The notes below the pieces were generated by a model. The model was not told where the DNA came from. It did no database searches and was given only the letters and a program-made list of their open reading frames with translations. The translations under genes were made by a program, and so were the position numbers. A stretch of DNA of 64,000 nucleotides, taken from contig NZ_CP110644.1 of assembly GCF_026153515.1 (NCBI RefSeq), positions 4,431,501 through 4,495,500 on the forward strand. The letters run 5' to 3'. The stretch comes from Pseudomonas sp. KU26590 (GTDB lineage: Bacteria; Pseudomonadota; Gammaproteobacteria; Pseudomonadales; Pseudomonadaceae). This document shows, one piece after another, positions 9,093-22,402 of this stretch. The stretch's first letter is position 1; every line of letters starts with the position of its first letter.

Positions 9093-9803
9093 TTAGACCT
9101 TGGCGGGCAACGGTGCCGAGGTTTTGGTCCGAGGCCGAAGTTGCGCGGTGAGCATGGCGTTGTCGGTGACGCCCGTTTCGGCGCGCATGCCGGCCGCCAG
9201 GAACGGCACCATCAGGCGCATGACCTGCTCGATCGACGTATTGACGCCAAAATCGGTCTCAGCGATAGCACGCAACGCCTTGATGCCGGACATGCTGAAG
9301 GCCGCAGCGCCCAGCATGAAGTGGACCCGCCAGAACAGCTCGATGGGGGGAATGCGCGGCGCCGCTTCGTTGACCAGCAGCATGTAACGGCGGAACACCT
9401 TGCCGTACATGTCTTCGAGATAACGCCGCAAGTGGCCCTGGCTCTGGCTGAACGCCAGGCCCAGCAGGCGCATGAAGATGGACAGGTCATTGTTGCTGCG
9501 CGGCTGCACGACCAACGCCTGCTCGACGAGGATTTCGAGCAACTCTTCAAGGGTCGGTTTTGTTTCAGGCTTGGCCTGGCGGCGCTCCAGCTCGCGGTCG
9601 AGACTGACGCAGAACGGCCCGAGGAAGCGGGAAAATACCGCCTGGATGAGGGCCTTCTTGGAACCGAAGTGGTAGTTCACCGCTGCCAGATTGACTGACG
9701 CCTTGCTGGTGATCAGCCGCAACGAGGTTTCGGCAAAACCCTTCTCGGCGAACAGCTGCTCCGCTGCATCGAGAATTCGTTCAACTGTTTCCGACTGAGC
9801 CAT
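9093..9803 (-). CDS. psrA: TetR-family fatty-acid-responsive regulator PsrA
   Basis: 236-residue TetR-type dimeric regulator. The N-terminal helix-turn-helix (AAEQLFAEKGFAETSLRLIT with VNLAAVNYHFGSKKALIQ, residues 13-52) is followed by a ligand domain. PsrA in other pseudomonads binds long-chain fatty acids, represses itself and the fadBA5 operon, and activates rpoS. Two operator-like palindromes (9818-9844) lie directly upstream, consistent with self-control, and fadAB is only 6 kb away. It is divergent from lexA. Confidence 0.93.
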   Translation of the reverse strand: MAQSETVERILDAAEQLFAEKGFAETSLRLITSKASVNLAAVNYHFGSKKALIQAVFSRFLGPFCVSLDRELERRQAKPETKPTLEELLEILVEQALVVQPRSNNDLSIFMRLLGLAFSQSQGHLRRYLEDMYGKVFRRYMLLVNEAAPRIPPIELFWRVHFMLGAAAFSMSGIKALRAIAETDFGVNTSIEQVMRLMVPFLAAGMRAETGVTDNAMLTAQLRPRTKTSAPLPAKV

Positions 9804-9817
9804 GGTTCAACGCCTGA

Positions 9818-9844
9818 CAAACACGTGTTTGAAACATACGTTTC
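9818..9844. promoter_or_regulatory. Tandem PsrA operators
   Basis: CAAACACGTGTTTG (9818-9831) is a perfect palindrome and GAAACATACGTTTC (9831-9844) has perfect GAAAC/GTTTC arms. Both fit the reported PsrA box (G/C)AAAC-N(2-4)-GTTT(G/C) and share one base. They lie 15 bp before the psrA start codon. Confidence 0.8.
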
Positions 9845-9970
9845 ATACACAACACTGTCAACCCTGAGCGTCCGCTTTCTGTCCATGCAGTCACGGGCAT
9901 TTAACCATACAAACCGGGGCCTGTAGCCATTCATGGCAGGGGGTGGCTGCACGCGTGGCGAAAAGGACCA

Positions 9971-10022
9971 TTGCCAAGACCCAAGCACTGTATATAATCC
10001 CAGTCACTGTATAAAAAGCCAG
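9971..10022 (+). promoter_or_regulatory. lexA promoter with two SOS boxes
   Basis: TTGCCA (9971-9976) and TATAAT (9993-9998) form a 16-bp-spaced promoter. The -10 lies inside the LexA box CTGTATATAATCCCAG (9988-10003). A second box, CTGTATAAAAAGCCAG (10007-10022), follows after 3 bp. Both have the CTG-N10-CAG form, so LexA should repress its own operon strongly. Confidence 0.9.
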
Positions 10023-10032
10023 AGCGATGCAC

Positions 10033-10641
10033 ATGATCAAACTGACGTCACGCCAAGCCGAGATTCTGGACTTCATCAAGCGCTGCCTGGAAGACAACGG
10101 CTACCCGCCGACCCGCGCCGAGATCGCTCAGGAGCTGGGCTTCAAATCGCCCAATGCTGCCGAAGAACACTTGAAAGCCCTCGCCCGCAAAGGCGCCATC
10201 GAGATGACCCCGGGCGCCTCCCGTGGCATTCGCATCCCCGGCTTCGAAGCCAAACCCGATGACAGCGGCCTGCCCATCATTGGCCGCGTCGCAGCTGGCG
10301 CGCCGATCCTGGCCCAGCAGCACATCGAAGAATCTCTCGCAATCAACCCGGCCTTCTTTCACCCAAGCGCGGATTACCTGCTGCGCGTCCACGGGATGAG
10401 CATGAAAGACGTCGGAATTCTCGACGGCGACCTGCTGGCCGTCCACACCACCCGCGAAGCACGCAACGGCCAGATCGTTGTGGCGCGAATCGGTGACGAG
10501 GTCACGGTCAAACGCTTCAAGCGTGAGGGCAACAAAGTCTGGCTTTTGGCCGAGAACGCCGACTTCGCACCGATCGAAGTGAATCTCAAAGATCAGGATC
10601 TTGTGATTGAAGGCTTGAGCGTCGGCGTGATACGCCGATAA
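10033..10641 (+). CDS. lexA: LexA repressor, SOS regulator
   Basis: 202-residue repressor and self-cleaving serine peptidase. The N-terminal winged helix contains [16 protein letters not shown] and [20 protein letters not shown]. The cleavage bond is Ala88-Gly89 in GRVAAGAPI, the catalytic Ser is Ser123 in VHGMSMKD and the general base is Lys160 in DEVTVKRF; the 37-residue spacing equals that of E. coli LexA. An ATG two codons earlier (10027) is possible, but MIKLTSRQ lines up with known pseudomonad LexA starts. It heads the lexA-sulA operon under two LexA boxes. Confidence 0.97.
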   Translation: MIKLTSRQAEILDFIKRCLEDNGYPPTRAEIAQELGFKSPNAAEEHLKALARKGAIEMTPGASRGIRIPGFEAKPDDSGLPIIGRVAAGAPILAQQHIEESLAINPAFFHPSADYLLRVHGMSMKDVGILDGDLLAVHTTREARNGQIVVARIGDEVTVKRFKREGNKVWLLAENADFAPIEVNLKDQDLVIEGLSVGVIRR

Positions 10642-10652
10642 GGAGAACGTAG

Positions 10653-11156
10653 ATGCAGCTCCCACAGACACCGCAACAACATGCACAACTGCCGCTGTTC
10701 GAAGCATTCATGGCGCCCGGCATGCCAATGCTCGACGTTCCACTGTTGCAGGTCCCGACGCTGGCAGAGATTGCCGAGTCGCCCTGGAGCAACGAACCAG
10801 AAGTCTTTAGTGAATTGTCTTTGCGCGGCGCTGCCGGGAACTGCCTCAATCTACTGGCGCCGATCCTGCGCGAGTTGAGCCAGGACACCAATGATCGCTG
10901 GCTGACGCTGGTTGCACCCCCCGCCAGTGTGACTCAGGCGTGGCTGCGTGACGCGGGTCTGAACCGGGAACGCATTATTCTGATGCACCCGCGTGGGGCT
11001 CAGAGTGCGCTGGAACTGACCCGTGAAGCGTTGCGCCTGGGTCGCAGCCATACGGTGGTCAGCTGGATCAATCCAATCTCAGGCAGTGCGCGCCAGCAAC
11101 TGGCAGGCGCAGCACGTATCGGCGATGCGCAGAGCCTCAACATCCGGCTGGGCTGA
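10653..11156 (+). CDS. sulA: SOS cell-division inhibitor SulA
   Basis: 167-residue SulA-like protein expected to block FtsZ assembly during DNA damage. It starts 11 bp after lexA with AAGGAG upstream, so it is in the SOS operon. The core region resembles SulA/RecA-like folds: LRGAAGNCLNLLAPILREL, DRWLTLVAPPASVTQAWL and RIILMHPRGAQSALELTRE. It matches the P. aeruginosa lexA-sulA arrangement (PA3007-PA3008 as recalled). Confidence 0.93.
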   Translation: MQLPQTPQQHAQLPLFEAFMAPGMPMLDVPLLQVPTLAEIAESPWSNEPEVFSELSLRGAAGNCLNLLAPILRELSQDTNDRWLTLVAPPASVTQAWLRDAGLNRERIILMHPRGAQSALELTREALRLGRSHTVVSWINPISGSARQQLAGAARIGDAQSLNIRLG

Positions 11157-11197
11157 GCACGTCGGCAGAACTAATCAGGGTATGTAGAGCGTGAAGG

Positions 11198-11220
11198 CGC
11201 TTCTTGCGAATCGAGAAGCG
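11198..11220 (+). terminator. Stem-loop after sulA
   Basis: CGCTTCT and AGAAGCG form a 7-bp stem 40 bp after the sulA stop. There is no clear T tract, so this is only a possible 3'-end structure. Confidence 0.3.
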
Positions 11221-11254
11221 GGATGGCGTGTGAACGGGCTGCAGATCCCGAGGA

Positions 11255-11491
11255 TCAATGCAGCACGCGCGGCCCTTCTTCATCCTTGGTCAATTCGCCT
11301 TCGGCCAGACGGCCTGCCATCTGCACACCGACGCTGAGCATCGCCTTGGCGACTTCAACGTGCTGACCCTGCAGGAACGCCTTGGCGTCTTCCGAAAAAT
11401 TCAGGGTAACAAGGGATCCTTCATCTTCAGCGCGGCGCAGCTCGATGCGGCCGTCAGGCAGTTCAACAATTTCCAGAAACGAAGTTGGCAT
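11255..11491 (-). CDS. Small conserved hypothetical protein (78 aa)
   Basis: 78 residues from the ATG at 11491 (GGAGAA 9 bp upstream); the longer frame to 11560 lacks a ribosome binding site. The protein begins MPTSFLEIVELPDGRIELRR and contains SLVTLNFSEDAKAFL and KAMLSVGVQMAGRLAEGEL. It looks soluble and acidic. In P. aeruginosa the corresponding gene between sulA and topA (PA3009 as I recall) is also uncharacterised. It overlaps no other gene and follows the frameshifted DUF6586-like gene on the same strand. Confidence 0.85.
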   Translation of the reverse strand: MPTSFLEIVELPDGRIELRRAEDEGSLVTLNFSEDAKAFLQGQHVEVAKAMLSVGVQMAGRLAEGELTKDEEGPRVLH

Positions 11492-11566
11492 CAGTGCAGT
11501 TCTCCACGAAAGGCTGGCATTGTAACAGCCAGATGACTCAGTCCCTAGCCCATCGATCACTCCGTA

Positions 11567-12087
11567 TCAGCTCTCGCTCAGGCCTTCTCTGAACCGGATT
11601 GCCAGGCTTTTGAGCTGCTGGCGCCAATGTTCCATCTCCTCGCGCGACAATGCCTGCTCAGGCTCTTCGTCCCCCCCACTGCGATGATCAGCGGCTGAGT
11701 GACGTCACCCTTGGGTTTGCGCGGCGCCCTTGGCGGCATGAACAACGCTTGGTAGGAGGCCAGCAATTGCGCCAGCCACGTTTCGCGGTTGTGGGCGAGC
11801 TCGACCAGTTCGCTCATTTCCGGAATGGCGATGGCTTCCAGCACCTTCGGCGACAGCAGGTCCTCGGCACGGGGGGAGCTGGCGTCTGGCAGCCGGTAGT
11901 AGCCGGCGATCTCGTGACACAGCCCCAGCAAAGCGCCGTAGAGATGAAAGATCGCCGATTCACGCTCGGCCTGCTCAAGCCCCTGGGCGTTCATCGCGCG
12001 GCTGTCTCTGGCCTTTGCCATCGCTTCCAGCGCCAGTCCTGCGAAGAACAGCTTCTGGTTGGTGCGGGTATAGAGTTCGTGAGCCAT
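11567..12087 (-). CDS. DUF6586-like hypothetical protein, apparent frameshift
   Basis: Protein beginning MAHELYTRTNQKLFFAGLAL at 12087, predicted soluble and helical, homologous in position to P. aeruginosa PA3010. In the frame as written the protein ends at 11578 with a basic, compositionally odd tail (SLSRHCRARRWNIGAS). One extra G in the run of seven (C7 at 11671-11677 on the + strand) would instead give DEEPEQALSREEMEHW and LKSLAIRFREGL, ending at 11567, an acidic helical tail that fits the rest of the protein. I therefore read the gene as 11567-12087 with a -1 frameshift or sequencing error. Function unknown. Confidence 0.75.
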
Positions 12088-12158
12088 AACGGTGGCCTCG
12101 GTAGAGATGAGTGAATCGCCAGCCTGCCTGCCAGCCTGTAAGGGCTCAGCCGCAGACG

Positions 12159-12196
12159 AAAAAATCCCTCGGAGCGCACGAGCACGCCGAGGGATT
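12159..12196 (-). terminator. Intrinsic terminator after topA
   Basis: On the - strand AATCCCTCGG and CCGAGGGATT form a 10-bp stem followed by TTTTT (12159-12162 and stem end). It is about 50 bp past the topA stop. Confidence 0.85.
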
Positions 12197-12244
12197 CTTT
12201 TAACGCAAAGCATCGGAGCTGACCAGTCGGATCGAGTTAAACGA

Positions 12245-14848
12245 TTAACGCTTGTCCTCGACCTTCCACTTGCCGCCGTCGTAGAACGCACGCCAGCCGG
12301 TAGGCTTACCTTCCACTTCGGTCTGCACGTATTGCTCCTTGGACTTGCGGCTGTACCGGATCACCGCCGGACGACCGTCGGGGTCTTTCTTCGGCGCGTC
12401 ACACAGGAAGTGATACTTCGGATCGATCTCGTCCTTGTGCGGCGCGATCTCCATCACCAGCGGTGCACGGGTCTCGCGGTTTTTCGGGAACTGGCTGGCC
12501 GCCAGGAACAACCCCGAAGCACCATCACGCAGGATGTAGGTGTCATCAACCTTGTCGCACTTGAGCTCCGGCATCTTCACCGGGTCCATCTTCGGCGGCG
12601 CCGCTTCACCGCTCTTCAGCAGCTTGCGGGTGTTCTTGCAGTTGGTGCAGCCGAAGAACTTGCCGAAACGGCCCGTCTTGAGCTGCATTTCGCCGCCGCA
12701 CTTGTCGCACTCGACGCTCGGGCCTTCGTAGCCCTTGATGCGGTAGGTGCCCTCTTCGATCTCGTAACCCGAGCAGTCCGGGTTGTTGCCGCAGATGTGC
12801 AGCTTGTGCTTCTCATCCAGCAGGTACGCATCCATCGCAGTGCTGCAGATCGGGCAACGGTGCTTGCCACGCAATACACGGGATTCGGACTCACCCTCAT
12901 CGTCGTCGGCGATTTCGTCGCCCGGCGTGAGGTTGACCGTGGCCTTGCAGCGCTCTTTCGGCGGCAGGCTGTAGCCCGAGCAGCCGAGGAACACGCCGGT
13001 GGACGCGGTACGAATCTGCATCGGGCGACCGCAGACCTTGCACGGGATGTCCGTCATCACCGGCTGGTTGGCGCGCATGCCGCTGTCAGGCGCTTCGGCC
13101 ACTTCGAGTTTCTTTTTGAAGTCGCCGTAGAACTCGTCAAGAACGTTCTTCCAGTCGCGTTGGCCGTGGGCCACGTCGTCGAGGTTCTCTTCCATGCCGG
13201 CGGTAAAGCCGTAGTCCATCAGGTTCGAGAAGCTTTCGGACAGACGCTCGGTGACGATGTCGCCCATCTTTTCCGAATAGAAACGACGGTTGTGCAGGGC
13301 CACATAACCACGGTCCTGGATGGTCGAGATGATCGCGGCGTAGGTCGATGGACGACCGATGCCGCGTTTTTCCATTTCCTTGACCAGGCTCGCTTCCGAA
13401 TAACGCGCAGGCGGCTTGGTGAAATGCTGGCTTGGATCGATCTTGATCAGCTTCAGCTTGTCGCCCTGTGCCATGTCCGGCAGTACGTCGTCATCGCCCG
13501 GCTTGCTCATTTGTGGCAACACGCGGGTGTAGCCGTCGAACTTGAGGATGCGGCCCTTGGCGCGCAGCTCGAAATCGCCAGCCGCGACGCTCACGGTGGT
13601 CGACAGGTATTGCGCAGGCGGCATCTGGCAGGCCACGAACTGGCGCCAGATCAGCTCGTACAGACGCTCGGCGTCACGCTCCATCCCCGTCAGCTTGCTT
13701 GGGTGCGTGTTGACATCGGAAGGACGAATCGCTTCGTGAGCCTCTTGCGCGCCTTCCTTGCTGCTGTAGACGATCGGCGATTCCGGCAGGTACTTCTTGC
13801 CGAACTCGGTTTCGATGTAGGTGCGGGCCATGGCCACTGCGTCAGCCGACAGGTTGGTCGAGTCCGTACGCATGTAGGTGATGTAACCGGCTTCGTACAG
13901 ACGCTGGGCCATCATCATGGTTTTCTTCACGCCGTAGCCCAGGCGGTTGCTCGCGGCCTGTTGCAGCGTGGAAGTGATGAAGGGCGCCGACGGTTTGCTG
14001 CTGGTCGGCTTGTCTTCACGCTTGCTGATGCTGTAGGCCGAGGCCTTGAGCTTCTCCAGCGCCGCCATGGCGGTCGCTTCGTTCAGCGGTTTGAAGGCTT
14101 CGCCTTTTTCACGGGCGACTTCAAAGCGAACGTTGGCGCCTTTGGCGGTGCCGAGGTCCGCGTGGATCTCCCAGTACTCTTCCGGGTTGAACGCACGGAT
14201 TTCACGCTCGCGCTCCACCACCAGCTTCACGGCCACGGACTGCACACGGCCGGCCGACAGACCGCGGGCGATCTTCTGCCACAGCAGCGGCGACACCATG
14301 TAACCGACGACGCGGTCGAGGAAACGGCGGGCCTGCTGGGCATTCACGCGGTCGATGTCGAGCTCGCCCGGTTTGGAGAAGGCTTCCTGAATGGCTTTCT
14401 TGGTGATCTCGTTGAAGACCACACGCTTGTAGCGCGAATCGTCGCCGCCGATGGCTTCGCGCAGGTGCCAGGCAATGGCCTCCCCTTCGCGGTCCAAGTC
14501 CGTCGCGAGATAGATGGTGTCGGCGTCTTTGGCCAGGCGGCGCAGCTCGTCGATCACCTTCTCTTTGCCGGGAAGGATTTCGTACTTGGCCTTCCAGCCG
14601 TGCTCCGGATCGACACCCATCCGCGCCACGAGCTGGCGCTTGGCCTTTTCCTTGGGCGACAGCACGGGCGCTTCGGCCACGGCCTTGCCGCGTTTGGCAG
14701 CAGGCTCTTTGGAGGCGCTAGCCGAACCGCTGGTGGGCAGGTCTCGGATATGGCCGATACTCGACTTCACCACGTACTGGTTGCCCAGGTACTTGTTGAT
14801 GGTCTTGGCCTTAGCCGGGGATTCCACAATGACCAGCGATTTGCCCAT
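12245..14848 (-). CDS. topA: DNA topoisomerase I
   Basis: 867-residue type IA topoisomerase that relaxes negative supercoils. The Toprim domain opens with [20 protein letters not shown] and has the metal-binding DLDREGE at residues 117-123. The active-site tyrosine is Tyr325 in [12 protein letters not shown]. An extra low-complexity stretch at residues 41-66 interrupts the Toprim domain, as in other pseudomonads. The C-terminal half has several Cys4 zinc-ribbon motifs ([29 protein letters not shown]) and ends with basic residues. It is a housekeeping gene with its own terminator, upstream of a DUF6586-like gene. Confidence 0.98.
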   Translation of the reverse strand: MGKSLVIVESPAKAKTINKYLGNQYVVKSSIGHIRDLPTSGSASASKEPAAKRGKAVAEAPVLSPKEKAKRQLVARMGVDPEHGWKAKYEILPGKEKVIDELRRLAKDADTIYLATDLDREGEAIAWHLREAIGGDDSRYKRVVFNEITKKAIQEAFSKPGELDIDRVNAQQARRFLDRVVGYMVSPLLWQKIARGLSAGRVQSVAVKLVVEREREIRAFNPEEYWEIHADLGTAKGANVRFEVAREKGEAFKPLNEATAMAALEKLKASAYSISKREDKPTSSKPSAPFITSTLQQAASNRLGYGVKKTMMMAQRLYEAGYITYMRTDSTNLSADAVAMARTYIETEFGKKYLPESPIVYSSKEGAQEAHEAIRPSDVNTHPSKLTGMERDAERLYELIWRQFVACQMPPAQYLSTTVSVAAGDFELRAKGRILKFDGYTRVLPQMSKPGDDDVLPDMAQGDKLKLIKIDPSQHFTKPPARYSEASLVKEMEKRGIGRPSTYAAIISTIQDRGYVALHNRRFYSEKMGDIVTERLSESFSNLMDYGFTAGMEENLDDVAHGQRDWKNVLDEFYGDFKKKLEVAEAPDSGMRANQPVMTDIPCKVCGRPMQIRTASTGVFLGCSGYSLPPKERCKATVNLTPGDEIADDDEGESESRVLRGKHRCPICSTAMDAYLLDEKHKLHICGNNPDCSGYEIEEGTYRIKGYEGPSVECDKCGGEMQLKTGRFGKFFGCTNCKNTRKLLKSGEAAPPKMDPVKMPELKCDKVDDTYILRDGASGLFLAASQFPKNRETRAPLVMEIAPHKDEIDPKYHFLCDAPKKDPDGRPAVIRYSRKSKEQYVQTEVEGKPTGWRAFYDGGKWKVEDKR

Positions 14849-14957
14849 GGATCGGAAAATTCCTAATGCGAGAAAAAAGACGTCAGAGCCGTCGAGGCCC
14901 CGCTATATATAGTGGCTGAAAGGTGAGGTCAAGCAATGGCTGCTGCAAGGACCCGCC

Positions 14958-15194
14958 TCAGGGCCGGGGAAAAAGATCCGGTTCAGCCTGAACCAAAGCA
15001 AAGCGCGGCACTTGCTCGCCGTCAACCTCAACTGACTGCAGAAACATGCTCAAAGGGCGTACCCACAGGCCGTATTCGCCGTACAGCGCTTGATAGCACA
15101 CCACTTCTTCTTCGGTCTCCGAATGCCGCGCGACACCGAAAACACGGTATTCGGGGCCTTTGTAGTGACGGTAGAGACCTGGCTGTAGCGGCAT
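14958..15194 (-). CDS. DUF1653 protein
   Basis: 78 residues from the ATG at 15194 (GAGG about 8 bp upstream). It contains the DUF1653 signature GLYRHYKGPEYRVFGVARHS and VVCYQALYGEYGLWVRPL. DUF1653 proteins are small beta-rich domains of unknown role, sometimes fused to other enzymes. The longer frame to 15293 runs through the fadA terminator and is not credible. In P. aeruginosa the same family sits between topA and fadA. Confidence 0.9.
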   Translation of the reverse strand: MPLQPGLYRHYKGPEYRVFGVARHSETEEEVVCYQALYGEYGLWVRPLSMFLQSVEVDGEQVPRFALVQAEPDLFPRP

Positions 15195-15246
15195 GCGGGG
15201 GACCTCGGGTGTGACAAGAAAAAAAGTGGCGAAAATACATTTCCGG

Positions 15247-15280
15247 AAAAAAACAAAAGCCGGGGCACCAGGCCCCGGCT
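15247..15280 (-). terminator. Intrinsic terminator after fadA
   Basis: On the - strand AGCCGGGGC pairs with GCCCCGGCT (loop near 15267-15271), followed by TTTTG and a T7 run. It starts 17 bp after the fadA stop and ends the fadBA transcript before the DUF1653 gene. Confidence 0.9.
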
Positions 15281-15296
15281 CGCACACTGACACCGT

Positions 15297-18643
<3,347 letters not shown>

Positions 18644-19046
18644 CAACTGATCTCCACGATATGGAAGCTGAACAATACGCATCAGACGCTGAGATCCGGC
18701 GCTCTGCACGACGTTGCCGTCGAGACTAAACACCAAACGCCAGTCACCCCGTCGACGCGATTCGAGCGTCTGTCAGAGCATTTCTACGGCAAACGCTCAA
18801 TTCATACGCCCGTTTGATTTGGGTGCGGCTACCTTCTGCCATATTCCAGCAATTGTCAATTCAGCAGACAGCGGGCAAAACCGGCAAATCGCAGGTAAAA
18901 CGCGCGCCTGATACGGGGCCATTCAAGCCAATGATCGAGCGGGTATCAAACTGACGATGGCCGACCATCGCGTCAGGAAACCGCTTAAAAACGAAGAATG
19001 AAATAAACGATGGGGCAGCAGACAAATGCACCATTAAGGTCTACAT

Positions 19047-19187
19047 TCAGCGCACTGCGCATCAAGACGGGTCATAAGACCACCGTCAGAAGGGCACGAT
19101 TGACCACGGTCGCGGCATTGCACCGCACCGCACCTGAATTACGGCCTGCCTGGCCAACCCCGGCCCGATGTTGTTATCGGGCTTTTT
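19047..19187 (+). ncRNA. Candidate small RNA ending at an orphan terminator
   Basis: The only support for a transcript is the intrinsic terminator at 19163-19187 and a possible -10 element CTACATT near 19041-19047, which resembles RpoS-type -10 boxes. The 5' end is a guess; the transcript would be about 140 nt. I cannot match it to a known family. Read-through or an unrecognised short peptide are alternatives. Confidence 0.35.
19163..19187 (+). terminator. Intrinsic terminator with no upstream + strand gene
   Basis: GCCCGAT and ATCGGGC form a perfect 7-bp stem with a 6-base loop, followed by TTTTT. On the - strand it lacks a T tract, so it does not serve the gene that ends at 19217. Confidence 0.8.
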
Positions 19188-19216
19188 AATGCCCGCGATT
19201 CGGGCACAGGGACGGG

Positions 19217-19654
19217 TTACGCCAGAGCCTTCAGCACTGCTGCAATGTGCTGCAATACTTCCGGCTCGCCGCGCTCGGCCCAGTACACCGCAATCAGCTG
19301 CTTGCCCGCTTCGACCTTGTAGACGTCGGCCGGCAGCATCTTGAACTGCTCTCGCAGACGCGGGTCCTCACACGGCTCGCGCCATTGGTTGACCCACGCG
19401 CCCTGCTCCATCTGCCAATACACCCAGACATCAGGCGCCCGCGCGGTCCGTGGCCGGTGATACTGCGGGCACGGGCTCGGAGGTTCGGTGGGCAACCAAT
19501 GCGGCCACTCCTGAGGGATGAGCTGCATCGCCAGCCCCATGCGCCGCGCCTGCATGCGCATGGCCATTCTGCCGCTCTGCGAGCGTGAGGGGCGCAGCCA
19601 GACCAGCGGACTTAAAACCACCGCAATGATTGACAGGATGATCCACACCGTCAT
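19217..19654 (-). CDS. Membrane-anchored hypothetical protein (145 aa)
   Basis: 145 residues: one N-terminal transmembrane segment (IILSIIAVVLSPLVWL, residues 5-20), a basic stretch rich in Arg and Met, then a cytoplasmic or periplasmic globular part with PDVWVYWQMEQGAWVNQWRE and IAVYWAERGEPEVLQHI. No known catalytic motif seen. It occupies the position of an uncharacterised gene near fadB in P. aeruginosa and is divergent from the universal stress gene. Function unknown. Confidence 0.8.
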   Translation of the reverse strand: MTVWIILSIIAVVLSPLVWLRPSRSQSGRMAMRMQARRMGLAMQLIPQEWPHWLPTEPPSPCPQYHRPRTARAPDVWVYWQMEQGAWVNQWREPCEDPRLREQFKMLPADVYKVEAGKQLIAVYWAERGEPEVLQHIAAVLKALA

Positions 19655-19764
19655 ATTTGTACGCCCCCCGAGGCGGCAAGCGGCGGGCAGACCACATCGG
19701 CGTGCCAGAGGCGCGTGAAAAGAGCCATAATCGAAACCATCGCAAACCTCAGAAGGAACACCCC

Positions 19765-20208
19765 ATGTCCTATGAACATATCCTGGTAGCCGTGGACCTC
19801 ACTGAAGAGTGCGATCCGGTTATCAAAAAAGCCATGGCGCTGGCGTTGGCCGGCCACTCCAAGCTTTCGCTGGTGCACATCGTCGAACCCATGGCCATGG
19901 CCTTCGGTGGCGATGTTCCCATGGACCTGTCGCAGCTGCAGCAACAGCAGTTCGATCAGGCCAAGGAAAAACTGGAAAAGCTGAAACTGAAATACCCTGA
20001 CGTGAAAACCGGCGACAGCCATCTGACCTACGGCCAGCCGCGTCAGGAAATCCACAACCTGGCGAAGGAATACGGTGTCGACTTGATCGTTGTCGGCAGC
20101 CACGGCCGTCATGGCCTGTCTCTGCTGCTCGGCTCCACCGCCAATGACGTGCTGCACGGCGCACCGTGCGACGTACTGGCCGTACGACTGGTCAAGCGCG
20201 TGGACTGA
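19765..20208 (+). CDS. Universal stress protein, UspA family
   Basis: 147-residue single-domain Usp protein. The ATG at 19765 has AGAAGGA upstream; the longer frame from 19657 overlaps the neighbouring gene start and is rejected. The N-terminus MSYEHILVAVDLTEECDPVI holds the nucleotide-binding Asp, and the C-terminal VVGSHGRHGLSLLLGSTANDVL is the ATP-binding G-2x-G-9x-G(S/T) motif, so nucleotide binding is likely. Soluble stress-survival protein. Its end is marked by a strong bidirectional terminator. Confidence 0.93.
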   Translation: MSYEHILVAVDLTEECDPVIKKAMALALAGHSKLSLVHIVEPMAMAFGGDVPMDLSQLQQQQFDQAKEKLEKLKLKYPDVKTGDSHLTYGQPRQEIHNLAKEYGVDLIVVGSHGRHGLSLLLGSTANDVLHGAPCDVLAVRLVKRVD

Positions 20209-20227
20209 TCCAGGCCTGAAAACAAAA

Positions 20228-20259
20228 GCCCGGCCCTTGAAAAAGGGCCGGGCTTTTTT
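20228..20259. terminator. Bidirectional terminator between usp and ABC-F gene
   Basis: GCCCGGCCCTT and AAGGGCCGGGC form an 11-bp stem followed by T6 on the + strand and preceded by A4 that gives a T run on the - strand. It serves both convergent genes. Confidence 0.92.
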
Positions 20260-20277
20260 ATGGCTGCCGGTAACCGA

Positions 20278-22188
<1,911 letters not shown>

Positions 22189-22402
22189 GAGCTTCTCCAA
22201 AAACCGGGCGCGCATTCTACCTGAGATAACCCGGCAGATGGGCGGCTAATCGATGACAGGACGTCGTCCGGACCCGGTGATGGGCCGATTGTAGGCCGGG
22301 GTTTGTTTCCATCTATCACGATGGGCGAGGCAGCGCTTCAACCCGCGCGGGCAACAGGCTAAGCTAGCCGCACTTTTCACGATGCATCTGCACGGAAGTC
22401 TC

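Larger units (their letters stand above)
18644..19216. other. 573-bp gap with fadB promoter and a candidate RNA gene
   Basis: No convincing ORF. A hairpin CTGACGATGG/CCATCGCGTCAG with a 2-base bulge lies at 18951-18976. GGTCATAAGACC forms a small hairpin near 19070-19081. A clear + strand terminator closes the region at 19163-19187 even though no + strand gene precedes it. Half-sites CAAAC (18790-18794) and GTTTG (18812-18816) are too far apart for a normal PsrA box. Confidence 0.55.

Noticed and set aside
12092..14866. 924-codon open frame on the + strand opposite topA
   Set aside because: It is an antisense shadow of topA produced by high GC at third positions; topA has all expected motifs and the antisense frame has none.
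18781..18816. PsrA box before fadB
   Set aside because: CAAAC and GTTTG half-sites are 17 bp apart, far from the N2-4 spacing of known PsrA boxes.
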